From positions 1 through 38,882 of the forward strand of contig JALFSW010000085.1 of NCBI GenBank assembly GCA_022779305.1: a stretch of 38,882 bases of DNA, given 5' to 3'. The notes under the pieces were generated by a model. It did no database searches. It worked only from the letters and a program-made list of their open reading frames with translations, and was not told where the DNA came from. This DNA is from Prevotella sp. (GTDB lineage Bacteria; Bacteroidota; Bacteroidia; Bacteroidales; Bacteroidaceae). Position 1 is the stretch's first letter, and the number at the start of each line of letters is the position of its first letter. The position numbers and the translations under genes are program-made. This document shows, in pieces, positions 14,875 through 23,311 of the stretch.

Positions 14875-16752
14875 TTGAAAACATTTGAAGAATTAGGCGT
14901 TAGCGAAGAGATTCGCAAAGCCATTGAAGAATTGGGCTTTGAACATCCAATGCCTGTACAAGAAGAAGTTATCCCCTATTTGCTCGGCAATCAAAATGAT
15001 GTCATTGCTTTGGCACAAACAGGCACTGGCAAGACAGCTGCATTCGGTATTCCACTTTTGCAACGCATTGACACAAGTCGGAAGGAAACGCAAGCCATTG
15101 TCTTGAGCCCTACAAGAGAACTCTGTTTGCAAATAGCCGATGACTTGAAAGACTTCGGGAAATATGTTCCCCATCTTCACATCGCTGCCGTCTATGGTGG
15201 TGCGTCGATTGAAGCACAAATCAAACAGCTTGCCAAGGGAGTCCAAATCATTGTTGCAACACCTGGTAGGCTCATCGACTTGATGAAAAGAGGAAAAGCG
15301 AAGTTAGACAATGTCTACAATGTGGTATTCGATGAAGCCGACGAAATGCTCAACATGGGCTTTCAAGAGAGTATCACCGAAATCCTTGTTAATATTCCAG
15401 AGGACCGCAACACATTGCTTTTCTCTGCCACGATGAGCCGTGAGGTGGAGCGAGTAGCAAAGGGCTATTTGCATGATTACAAAGAAATTGTGGTAGGTTC
15501 ACGCAACGAAGGTGCTGAAAACGTAAATCACGTTTACTATCTTGTAAATGCAAAAGACAAGTATCTTGCCCTGAAACGCATCGTTGATTTCTATCCAAAA
15601 ATCTTCGGTATTGTTTTTTGTCGTACGAAGGTGGAAACACAAGAAGTGGCCGACAAGCTCATCAAGGATGGTTATAACGCAGAATCGTTACATGGCGACC
15701 TCTCACAACAACAGCGCGACCTCACGATGCAGAAGTTCCGCACGCACGTTACGCAATTGCTTGTGGCAACAGACGTAGCAGCACGTGGGTTGGATGTAGA
15801 TGATTTGACGCATGTGATCAACTATGGTTTGCCCGATGATGTTGAAAACTACACCCACCGTTCGGGCAGAACAGGGCGAGCTGGAAAGAAGGGTACATCA
15901 ATTTCCATCATTCACACACGAGAGAAGTTTAAGGTTCGGAACATAGAGAAAATCATTGGTAAAAGTTTTGTAGACGGAACATTGCCCACAGCAGAAGAAA
16001 TATGCAAGAAACAACTCTTCAAAACAATGGACAACATTCTCAAAACCGATGTAGACGAAGAGCAAATAGCCCCCTATGTGGAGGACATCAACCGCCAATT
16101 CGAGTTTATTGATAAAGAGGAGGTGATGAAAAAGATTATTACCGTTACCTTCGGACGCTTCCTTGACTATTATAAAAACGCACCAGAAATAGAGAAGCCC
16201 ACTTCAGGACGCAGCGGAAGAGAAGAGCGGAGCAGACAGAGAGAGGGTGGTCGCAGTGTGCGAAAGGCTGAGTCGGGCTACAAACGTTTGTTTATCAACC
16301 TTGGAAAAAGCGATGGTTTCTATCCTGGTGAGGTGATGCAATTCATCAACAAGCATGTGCAGGGACGGCAGGAAGTGGGACATATTGACCTGTTGCAACG
16401 CCAAAGCTACATAGAAGTACCAGAGAAAGATGCTAAGAAAGTGATGCGCGCACTCGATGGACTTACACATAAAGGACGGAAGGTGCGTTGTAACGATGCT
16501 GAAGAGGGTGGAAACCGTCGTAGCAACAATACCAACAAACGAGAAGAACAACGCAGAAACGCTCCAGAAAAAAAGAAAGGGCGCGAACGCAACGCTCGCA
16601 CCCCGTTTGATGATTACGACTTTATGTCGAACAGGAAATTCAAAAAAGACGATTGGAAGGATTTAATGAAAACCGAAGTCCCTACACTCAAAGGAGAAGA
16701 ACCTGATTTTTCGGAAGAGGGATGGGCACGCAGACGACCCAAGAAGAAATAA
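14875..16752 (+). CDS. DEAD-box ATP-dependent RNA helicase with DbpA-type RNA-binding domain
   Basis: A 625-residue helicase with the full motif set: Q-motif (FEELGVSEEIRKAIEELGFE... PVQEEVIP), motif I AQTGTGKT (47-54), PTREL, TPGR, DEAD (153-156), SAT, and HRSGRTGRAGK. A DbpA/CsdA-type RNA-binding domain follows (about 465-540: YKRLFINLGKSDGFYPGEVM... HIDLLQRQSYIEVP), then a basic tail rich in Arg/Lys. It unwinds short RNA duplexes, probably in ribosome assembly or RNA decay. The start codon is TTG: an in-frame TGA lies three codons upstream, and the next ATG is at residue 26, inside the conserved Q-motif region. A canonical promoter lies at 14647-14677. Confidence 0.93.
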   Translation: MKTFEELGVSEEIRKAIEELGFEHPMPVQEEVIPYLLGNQNDVIALAQTGTGKTAAFGIPLLQRIDTSRKETQAIVLSPTRELCLQIADDLKDFGKYVPHLHIAAVYGGASIEAQIKQLAKGVQIIVATPGRLIDLMKRGKAKLDNVYNVVFDEADEMLNMGFQESITEILVNIPEDRNTLLFSATMSREVERVAKGYLHDYKEIVVGSRNEGAENVNHVYYLVNAKDKYLALKRIVDFYPKIFGIVFCRTKVETQEVADKLIKDGYNAESLHGDLSQQQRDLTMQKFRTHVTQLLVATDVAARGLDVDDLTHVINYGLPDDVENYTHRSGRTGRAGKKGTSISIIHTREKFKVRNIEKIIGKSFVDGTLPTAEEICKKQLFKTMDNILKTDVDEEQIAPYVEDINRQFEFIDKEEVMKKIITVTFGRFLDYYKNAPEIEKPTSGRSGREERSRQREGGRSVRKAESGYKRLFINLGKSDGFYPGEVMQFINKHVQGRQEVGHIDLLQRQSYIEVPEKDAKKVMRALDGLTHKGRKVRCNDAEEGGNRRSNNTNKREEQRRNAPEKKKGRERNARTPFDDYDFMSNRKFKKDDWKDLMKTEVPTLKGEEPDFSEEGWARRRPKKK

Positions 16753-16810
16753 GGAGATTTCCATTCATATCCTTTTTCATCCAAGCAAAGAAATAAGCGA
16801 ATATGATTTC

Positions 16811-16837
16811 CGCCTTTCTCGTTGAACGAGAAAGGCG
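16811..16837. terminator. Terminator hairpin between convergent helicase and acyltransferase genes
   Basis: A perfect 11-bp stem, CGCCTTTCTCG (16811-16821) with its complement (16827-16837), and a 5-nt loop. It lies between two genes ending toward each other. The T-run is weak (ATTTAAATTT), but the position fits bidirectional termination. Confidence 0.65.
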
Positions 16838-16886
16838 ATTTAAATTTAAGAACTATTATCTGCAGTATTTTTTTTAGGACATCCCT

Positions 16887-18017
16887 TTATCGCCCACCCG
16901 TTAAAATCGACAAGAAACGAGGACATAGCCGATGGAGCAAAGCATGTATTCCCGCACCCAAGAAAAGCATAAGAATGGGCGAAAACAAATAGATTGCAAT
17001 TGCTTCTGTAGCGGTGTGAGGGACAAGTAAGTTCGTCTTAAATAGCCAAAGTAATGCGCCTAAGAATAGTGTGTGGTAGGCAAAAATAAAGAAACTTGCA
17101 TCGGAAAGAAAATGCGGAATGACATCGGTTGTTTTATTTTGTTGAAGTCGATAGTCTACGAACCTCGTTGTCATCCCAATGATAAAGATTATCAATCCAG
17201 CATACATCAAATTCAGACTACCCACTTGATGTGCAAAGATGGCAAAAAACATTCCCACCCATAGCAATGGGCGCATTGTTGTGGCTACACATTGCTTACT
17301 TACACCAAAATAAGCTCCAAAGGAAAAGAAAAGAAATCCTTGAAAACTGATACCAGGAACATTATCAACCCATTTTGAGGCATAAAGCAATGCCATAAAA
17401 AGCAAAATCGGAATTTCTTTGCGCAACTTCGATAAACGACTGAGCAACAGATAGATTACCGGTGAGCAAAGCGTTATTACCATCAAATCTCTGATAAACC
17501 AAAACTGAATGGCAACAGGTGTTGCTTTTCCTCCCTGATGACCTATCAAGCTGATGTCCCAAAATGCCAATAGCCAATCAGTTAAATTGAAATCTTGAAT
17601 GGGTTTGTCGATAGTGGCAGTCCACCCTGGTTTCATTGCCTCCACCAATGAGAGGCCAAAAAGATAAATCAAGTTCCAAAGTAGATAGGGAATGAGGAGT
17701 GTAAAGACACGACTCTGCAGTTTTCGGAGATAAAAATGTCGGCTGAAAGTACCCTCTCGAAAGAAAAGAAGTCCACTAATGAAGAAGAAAAAAGGATTAG
17801 CTAAAAGGGCAATTGTGTTAGAAAGAAAGTCAATGAATGCACCAACTGTTGGTAAAGTTGCATTCGACGAGATTGTCGCATCTCCCCAAAAGGCGTTCCA
17901 TGCTTCGCTAACGCCATAGAAATTAGAATGTATGAGCAATACAAAAAACACCAATGGTAGTCGCAAGAGTGAAATTACTTGCGACTGCACATTGGCATTG
18001 TTCATTCTGATTTTCAT
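16887..18017 (-). CDS. Acyltransferase family 3 membrane protein
   Basis: A 376-residue polytopic protein with about ten hydrophobic segments. It starts with the family pattern: a short N-terminus, then SLLRLPLVFFVLLIHSNFYG (the H is in the place of the conserved catalytic-type His), and later FFFISGLLFF, followed by the basic loop FSRHFYLRKLQSRVFTLLIP. Acyltransferase-3 proteins transfer acetyl or other acyl groups to cell-surface glycans or antibiotics; the substrate is not readable here. The gene starts 8 bp after the flavodiiron protein gene on the same strand, so it may share its transcript, although no functional link is evident. ATG 18017 or 18005 are both possible starts. Confidence 0.8.
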   Translation of the reverse strand: MKIRMNNANVQSQVISLLRLPLVFFVLLIHSNFYGVSEAWNAFWGDATISSNATLPTVGAFIDFLSNTIALLANPFFFFISGLLFFREGTFSRHFYLRKLQSRVFTLLIPYLLWNLIYLFGLSLVEAMKPGWTATIDKPIQDFNLTDWLLAFWDISLIGHQGGKATPVAIQFWFIRDLMVITLCSPVIYLLLSRLSKLRKEIPILLFMALLYASKWVDNVPGISFQGFLFFSFGAYFGVSKQCVATTMRPLLWVGMFFAIFAHQVGSLNLMYAGLIIFIIGMTTRFVDYRLQQNKTTDVIPHFLSDASFFIFAYHTLFLGALLWLFKTNLLVPHTATEAIAIYLFSPILMLFLGAGIHALLHRLCPRFLSILTGGR

Positions 18018-18025
18018 TCTTCCGC

Positions 18026-19219
18026 TTAACCTTCCGACAACAATTTAGCTGCCATCTCACGTCCCAAACGCCAACATTCAGCTTTCGTCTCCTCCGTTAG
18101 CGACTGACGCATCTCAACAGGCTCACCCACTTTCTCGAAAAGTTTATGTTTTTCGTTCCAATCACCAATAGCGGCAACAGCCCTACTTGCCCATCCATAG
18201 GATCCAAACCAGCCCAGATAATGATTTTTCACATCGTGGTTGGCAATTTCAGAAAGCAATACTTCCATTTCGTGATAAAGTCCGTTGTTATAGGTGGGAG
18301 CACCAAGTATTAAGCCTCGGTAACGGAAGATGTCGCGAAGAATATAACTATGATGTGTCTTTGATATGTTATACATCACAATGTTTTTCACACCTGCCAA
18401 CGAAGCAGCTCTGGCAATCTGTTCGGCAACGCGCTCCGTGTTTCCATACATGGTTCCGTAGCAAATAACCAAGCCGGGGTCGGTTTCATATTTCGACATT
18501 TTGTCGTACAATGCGATAACCTTTTCAACTTCTTTTTTCCATACAGGTCCGTGGGTTGAGCAAATGTAATCGATCTTCAAACCTGCCAATTTCTTCAAAG
18601 CATTTTGCACAGGTGTTCCGTATTTACCAACGATGTTTGAATAGTAGCGAATCATTTCTTCCCAACACCAGTCTGTATTGATTTCTTCATCAATCAATCC
18701 ACCGTTCAACGCCCCAAAACATCCGAATCCATCGCCAGAGAAAAGCACATCGCTTTCGTCTTTGTAAAGCGTCATCATCGTTTCAGGCCAGTGCACCATA
18801 GGTGTCATAAAGAACTGAAGCGAACCTGCACCAATCTCCATCGTTTCCCCATTTTTCACTTCGATGGTGTTTTCCTTGATGCCATAGAAGCCTGAAAGTA
18901 AATCGAACGACTTTTTGTTACCGATAACTTGAATGTCGGGGTAGTATTGTTTCAATAAAGCAATCGCACCAGAGTGGTCTGGCTCCATGTGATGCACTAC
19001 CAAATAATCAATCTTCCGTTCACCAATCACTTCCCGAATATTTTCCAAGAACTGTACAAAGAAGTCTACTTCCACTGTGTCTATAAGCACAACCTTCTCG
19101 TCATCAATAAGATAAGAGTTGTAGCTAACACCATTTGGCAGAGGCCACAACCCTTCAAAAAGTGATTTATTGCGGTCGTTCACACCGACATAATAAAGTT
19201 TATTGGTTATCTTTATCAT
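18026..19219 (-). CDS. FprA-family flavodiiron protein (A-type flavoprotein)
   Basis: The start is taken at ATG 19219 (MIKITNKLYYVGVNDR), giving 397 residues; the upstream ATG at 19267 would add 16 polar residues not seen in the family. The N-terminal metallo-beta-lactamase-like domain carries the diiron site motif HHMEPDHSG and later histidines (VHWPETMM, CSTHGPV), with an acidic ligand at SGDGFG. The C-terminal flavodoxin domain begins around CYGTMYGNTERVAEQIARAA and binds FMN. Flavodiiron proteins reduce O2 to water or NO to N2O and protect anaerobes from oxygen or nitrosative stress. No rubredoxin fusion is present. A canonical promoter lies at 19353-19383. Confidence 0.92.
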   Translation of the reverse strand: MIKITNKLYYVGVNDRNKSLFEGLWPLPNGVSYNSYLIDDEKVVLIDTVEVDFFVQFLENIREVIGERKIDYLVVHHMEPDHSGAIALLKQYYPDIQVIGNKKSFDLLSGFYGIKENTIEVKNGETMEIGAGSLQFFMTPMVHWPETMMTLYKDESDVLFSGDGFGCFGALNGGLIDEEINTDWCWEEMIRYYSNIVGKYGTPVQNALKKLAGLKIDYICSTHGPVWKKEVEKVIALYDKMSKYETDPGLVICYGTMYGNTERVAEQIARAASLAGVKNIVMYNISKTHHSYILRDIFRYRGLILGAPTYNNGLYHEMEVLLSEIANHDVKNHYLGWFGSYGWASRAVAAIGDWNEKHKLFEKVGEPVEMRQSLTEETKAECWRLGREMAAKLLSEG

Positions 19220-19352
19220 AAAATTATTTTTAAAGTTTGATTTCTTTCCATCTCCGTGTTTTCTCATCAGCCATTCAGGGATTTAAGTGCTTATGACCAT
19301 TTGTGTGCTTCAGCATAACACGCTGAAGTTGAGCAAACGAGAAAATTATGTG

Positions 19353-19383
19353 CAAATATACCACAAATCGAACACATTTCAAA
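19353..19383 (-). promoter_or_regulatory. Canonical promoter of the flavodiiron protein gene
   Basis: Minus strand TTTG (19380-19383), a 19-bp spacer, and TATATTTG (19353-19360). The predicted leader is about 130 nt to the ATG at 19219. It lies back to back with the -7 box of the M16 peptidase gene. Confidence 0.65.
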
Positions 19384-19393
19384 ATAAATTAAG

Positions 19394-19401
19394 TAATTTT
19401 G
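19394..19401 (+). promoter_or_regulatory. -7 element (TAATTTTG) that sets the start of the M16 peptidase gene
   Basis: TAATTTTG lies only 9 bp before the ATG at 19411. An in-frame TTG at 19399 falls inside this box and so cannot be the start. The mRNA would be nearly leaderless. Confidence 0.5.
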
Positions 19402-19410
19402 CAAACGTAT

Positions 19411-20658
19411 ATGGCATATAACACTGCACAACTGAAAAATGGTCTGCGCATCATTCATCTACCATCAACTTCGGAGGTGGTTTATTGTGGCTATGAAATC
19501 AACGTAGGAGCTGCCAACGAAAGCAACAGGGAGGAAGGAATGGCACATTTCTGCGAACACATGACTTTCAAAGGAACCGAACGAAGAAGTAGTCTTGACA
19601 TTCTAAAAGCCTTAGAAAACGTGGGTGGTGATTTAAATGCCTACACCACAAAGACCACCACTGTTTATCATTCTGCCATCCTAAAGCATCATTTTTCTTT
19701 AGCTGTTGATTTGCTTTCTGATATTGTTTTCCATAGCATTTATCCTCAAACAGAAATCGACAAAGAAGCGGCAGTCATTTGCGATGAAATAGAATCTTAT
19801 AACGACAGCCCAGCCGAACTTATCTATGATGATTTTGAAAACCTCATTTTCAAAGAACATCCACTCGGACACAGCATCTTAGGAAAAGCAGATGATGTTC
19901 AGCAATTTACTTCTTTTGATGCACAACGCTTCACACAAAGGTTTTACAGACCCGAAAATGCCGTATTCTTTGCTTACGGGGATATTGATTTTTCTGTATT
20001 GATAGACCTTCTTGAGAATGCCACAAGCAACATTCCACATCCGAGAGTTCCTCATTTTCAATGGACAGAAGATGCAACAGCTGCTTTCGATGGCATAGCC
20101 ATTTATCAACCCAGCCACACTCTCATATCAAAAAACACCCACCAAGCCCACGTAATGATTGGAAACAGAGCCTATGACGTGCATAACAGGCGACGCATCA
20201 GTCTCTATTTGCTCAACAATATACTAGGCGGGGCTGCCATGAGTTCTCGTTTAAACCTCTCACTACGTGAAAAAGAAGGATTGGTTTACACCGTGGAAAG
20301 CTTCATGACAGCTTTTAGTAAGACGGGAATATGGGGTATTTATTTCGGTTGCGATCCAAAAGATGTAGAGCGGTGTTGCAGACTTGTTCACCAAGAATTA
20401 AACCGCTTGATGCAGGAGAAGCTCACCGAAACAGAACTGTGCGTTGCCAAACAGCAAATCAAAGGACAAATAGGTATCGCCAATGATAACAGAGAGGCTT
20501 TTGCATTAGGTTTTGGACATAGCTACTTGCATTATGGTTGGGAGAAAAATACCCAAATGCTCTACGACCAGATTGATGCCATCACTTCCGATGATCTCAT
20601 CTGCGTTGCACAAGATCTTTTTGTGCAAGACCGATTAACCACACTCGTTTATTGTTAA
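19411..20658 (+). CDS. M16-family zinc metallopeptidase (insulinase/processing-peptidase type)
   Basis: From the ATG at 19411 (MAYNTAQLKNGLRIIH) the protein has 415 residues, the usual length of single-chain bacterial M16 peptidases. The inverted zinc motif HFCEH (H46, E49 as catalytic base, H50) is intact, and the distal Glu ligand region ICDEIESYNDSPAELIYDDF follows about 75 residues later. The C-terminal homologous half (NNILGGAAMSSRLNLSLREK, then EGLVYTVESF) has the conserved R/Y substrate-binding pair. No signal peptide is seen, so it is probably cytoplasmic, acting on peptides. It stands alone, divergent from the flavodiiron gene. Confidence 0.9.
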   Translation: MAYNTAQLKNGLRIIHLPSTSEVVYCGYEINVGAANESNREEGMAHFCEHMTFKGTERRSSLDILKALENVGGDLNAYTTKTTTVYHSAILKHHFSLAVDLLSDIVFHSIYPQTEIDKEAAVICDEIESYNDSPAELIYDDFENLIFKEHPLGHSILGKADDVQQFTSFDAQRFTQRFYRPENAVFFAYGDIDFSVLIDLLENATSNIPHPRVPHFQWTEDATAAFDGIAIYQPSHTLISKNTHQAHVMIGNRAYDVHNRRRISLYLLNNILGGAAMSSRLNLSLREKEGLVYTVESFMTAFSKTGIWGIYFGCDPKDVERCCRLVHQELNRLMQEKLTETELCVAKQQIKGQIGIANDNREAFALGFGHSYLHYGWEKNTQMLYDQIDAITSDDLICVAQDLFVQDRLTTLVYC

Positions 20659-20723
20659 TCCTTTTATCAAATAAGACTATTTTGTAGTGCAATGTCCAAC
20701 TGAAGTTTAGCCATGAAACACAC

Positions 20724-20760
20724 AAAATAAAAAATGGTAGCCATACAAGACAGCTACCAT
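20724..20760 (-). terminator. Terminator of the GH32/GH36 operon
   Basis: ATGGTAGC (20734-20741) and GCTACCAT (20753-20760) form an 8-bp stem with an 11-nt loop. On the minus strand it is followed by TTTTTATTTTG. It lies about 290 bp past the alpha-galactosidase stop, beyond repeat copy B. Confidence 0.65.
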
Positions 20761-20853
20761 CGTCATCCTAAATAAATCAATTACCTTTGATTTTTCTTTC
20801 AATTCTGTTTTTATTTGTTTTCTCCTCAAAGAAACGAAAAAAATGCCTATCGT

Positions 20854-21053
20854 TTAATCCAAATCGGTCATTAGACCGCTTGGGGTTCTTTTTATCTTAT
20901 TCATTCACTTCCCAACCGCTCGCATCCGCTTTTCGGCTTTTTCTTTAACGTTTTCGCTTGAAGTAGCCCGCTACATCTACGAGAAAACGATGAGCAACCT
21001 GCGCTGACAATCAGATACAATCCCTTTGGTCTCTAATGACCGAATTGGGTTTA
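20854..21053 (+). repeat. Dispersed ~200-bp repeat, copy B
   Basis: It begins TTAATCCAAATCGGTCATTA and ends TAATGACCGAATTGGGTTTA. The core CTTGAAGTAGCCCGCTACAT (with GTAGC-CC-GCTAC hairpin) matches copies A and C. It sits between convergent gene ends, and its last three bases supply the stop codon of the alpha-galactosidase gene. Confidence 0.75.
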
Positions 21054-23273
21054 ATTGCCAATGAGTTCAAAAACGTGGCTTGTTCCGTCGTTACTCGACA
21101 ATACATCAATGCCTACTTTCATCAAATAGTCGCCACTGAAAGTTTTGCCATCGATTGTGCTGTCAGATGTTTTGCCAACAGGTAGGTTTGTTTCTTTCAG
21201 TGTATAAAGCCGGTTGGCATCCAATCCCTGCATTTTTACACGAGGAAGGGGTTCTTTGTAGCGAGGATGCAAGTTGTAGGCGAAAAGCACTGCGCTTCGT
21301 TTATCATCCGAAACATACCCCACCGCCATATGGTTGCTTTCAAATGGTGAGAGCAAGCGGTATTGTGTGCCTTCGAGGATAATGGGTTTGAGACGTACAT
21401 AATTCTTAACTGCCGTTTGGCAAAACGCATAATCCTCTTTACTGAGATGCTTCAAATTTATATCGAAGCCCAATTTGCACATAGAGGCAACGTCTACTCT
21501 GAATTTCACACTACTCTTTCGGTTCCAATCCGTTACATGAGCAGCCATGGCTTTGGCTGGAAAGAATTTGCTCATTGCCCATTGAATGTATAAACGCTCA
21601 AAAGGGTCGGTGTTATCGGAGCACCAAAATTCTGTGAAATATTTCAATGCCTCGTAATCGCTGCGTGCACCACCACCCGAACAAAGCATCATTGGGAGGT
21701 TGGGGTATTTTGCTTTCACACGCTCCAAGACCTTGTAAATACCTCGAACGTGGTCAATGTAAAGGTTGTTTTGCGCTTCTTTCAGATAGGGCGAATAGAT
21801 ATTTGTGATGGGCGAATTACAATCCCACTTGAAATAGGCAATTTCTGGATTCTCAGTCATTAATTGATCGATGACACCAAAAACATAGTCTTGCACCTTT
21901 GGATTAGAGAGGTCTAACACCAATTGATTGCGATAATAATAGGTATCGCGGTTGGGCTGCATGATGACCCAATCGGGATGTTGCTCAAAGAGTTCGCTCT
22001 TTGGGTTCACCATTTCAGGTTCAATCCAAATACCAAACTTCACCCCTGCCTTTTTAGCTGCTTGCGTGAGTGATGGAATACCATTGGGCAGCTTACTACG
22101 GGTGGGTGTCCAATCGCCAAGTCCTGCGCGGTCGTCTTTGCGAGGATATTTGTTGGCAAACCATCCGTCATCGAGCAAAAACATATCCACTCCCAAGTCT
22201 TTAGCATCCATCATTAAGTCTGCCAAGAGATTTTCATTGAAATCAAATGCTGTATTTTCCCAGTTGTTCAGAAGGGTGAGGCGGTCGCCTTTACCGTCTC
22301 TCAACTGATGGCGTCTTGCCCAATTGTGCAGATTGCGACTTGCTTTACCTACACCTTCATTGCTCAAAGTGAAGATAAATTCTGGTGTTTTAAAAACTTC
22401 ATTGGCTTTCAAACGATAGGCAGAGGCATAAGGATTGATACCCGGCAAGATACGCAAACCACCGACGTTGTCTACTTCAAAAGTGCATTGGAAATTACCT
22501 GTCCAACCAATTGTTCCTAACAGAACCTTACCTTCTTTCTCTCTGGCTTCATGTTCGAAACCCAATTCAAAGAAAGGATAACTTTGCATCGCTGCACGTG
22601 TTCCTAACTTCGTATCGATTATTTTTTTACCAAATCTCAATTCTTGCGTTGCGGGCTGTGCTTCTCTTGCCCAATCGCCTTGATAATTGGTCAAAAAATA
22701 GCCGATTTCATCGAAATAAAGTGCACCACTGGCATAACGCCAAAGTGTGATAGGAGCTTTTTCTTTATGGGAGATTTCGCTCCACAACTTGATAACGTCT
22801 TCTTGTTCATAAGTTGCATAGTGCAGGGTTACGTTGAGCGGATATTTATTATCCGAAAGGCGTATGACAGTTTCGGTCCCTCCATCAATGGCTTTTTGCT
22901 CCACACTTTGGAAATAAAGATAGGTGCTTAAATTCCCATCGGCATGGGTGACAGCCAATGCGGGTTCAAAGAAATCTTCACCACCCGACCCCATATAGGC
23001 TTCGTGTCCACGTTCGCTAATACTTCCGTCCGACCCTGCATAACGAAACCATTGGAAAGCTTGCAAGTCGGTATTGCCTGAAAGGCGTTCGCCGAGGTAG
23101 ACTTGATAAAGCCTACCTTTTGGCGAAACCTGTAAGATGAGATCGGTGTTGTTGGTGCGAATACGAATGTTTTGTTTCTCTTGCGCAAAAACAACCGAAG
23201 AGAGTGTCAGCAAAAATGCCATTAAACCAATCTTAAACATAAGGCATGTTCTAAAAATTTCTCGCAAATTCAT
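21051..23273 (-). CDS. GH36 alpha-galactosidase, secreted/periplasmic
   Basis: A 740-residue glycoside hydrolase family 36 enzyme that removes alpha-1,6-linked galactose from raffinose, stachyose or melibiose. It has a signal peptide (cut near VVFA-QEK, residue 30), an N-terminal beta-supersandwich, and a TIM barrel with LLDDGWF (near 366), the nucleophile Asp484 in FKWDCN, and the acid/base Asp in WCSDNTD (550-556). CSGGGARSD is the conserved substrate-binding strip. A C-terminal beta-sandwich completes it, and the length is normal. It is last gene of a three-gene operon after the GH32 enzyme (38 bp gap). Its stop codon is formed by the edge of dispersed repeat copy B. Confidence 0.93.
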   Translation of the reverse strand: MNLREIFRTCLMFKIGLMAFLLTLSSVVFAQEKQNIRIRTNNTDLILQVSPKGRLYQVYLGERLSGNTDLQAFQWFRYAGSDGSISERGHEAYMGSGGEDFFEPALAVTHADGNLSTYLYFQSVEQKAIDGGTETVIRLSDNKYPLNVTLHYATYEQEDVIKLWSEISHKEKAPITLWRYASGALYFDEIGYFLTNYQGDWAREAQPATQELRFGKKIIDTKLGTRAAMQSYPFFELGFEHEAREKEGKVLLGTIGWTGNFQCTFEVDNVGGLRILPGINPYASAYRLKANEVFKTPEFIFTLSNEGVGKASRNLHNWARRHQLRDGKGDRLTLLNNWENTAFDFNENLLADLMMDAKDLGVDMFLLDDGWFANKYPRKDDRAGLGDWTPTRSKLPNGIPSLTQAAKKAGVKFGIWIEPEMVNPKSELFEQHPDWVIMQPNRDTYYYRNQLVLDLSNPKVQDYVFGVIDQLMTENPEIAYFKWDCNSPITNIYSPYLKEAQNNLYIDHVRGIYKVLERVKAKYPNLPMMLCSGGGARSDYEALKYFTEFWCSDNTDPFERLYIQWAMSKFFPAKAMAAHVTDWNRKSSVKFRVDVASMCKLGFDINLKHLSKEDYAFCQTAVKNYVRLKPIILEGTQYRLLSPFESNHMAVGYVSDDKRSAVLFAYNLHPRYKEPLPRVKMQGLDANRLYTLKETNLPVGKTSDSTIDGKTFSGDYLMKVGIDVLSSNDGTSHVFELIGN

Positions 23274-23311
23274 TTTTTTTATATCCTACAAAGGAAATTG
23301 AACCTGCTCCT

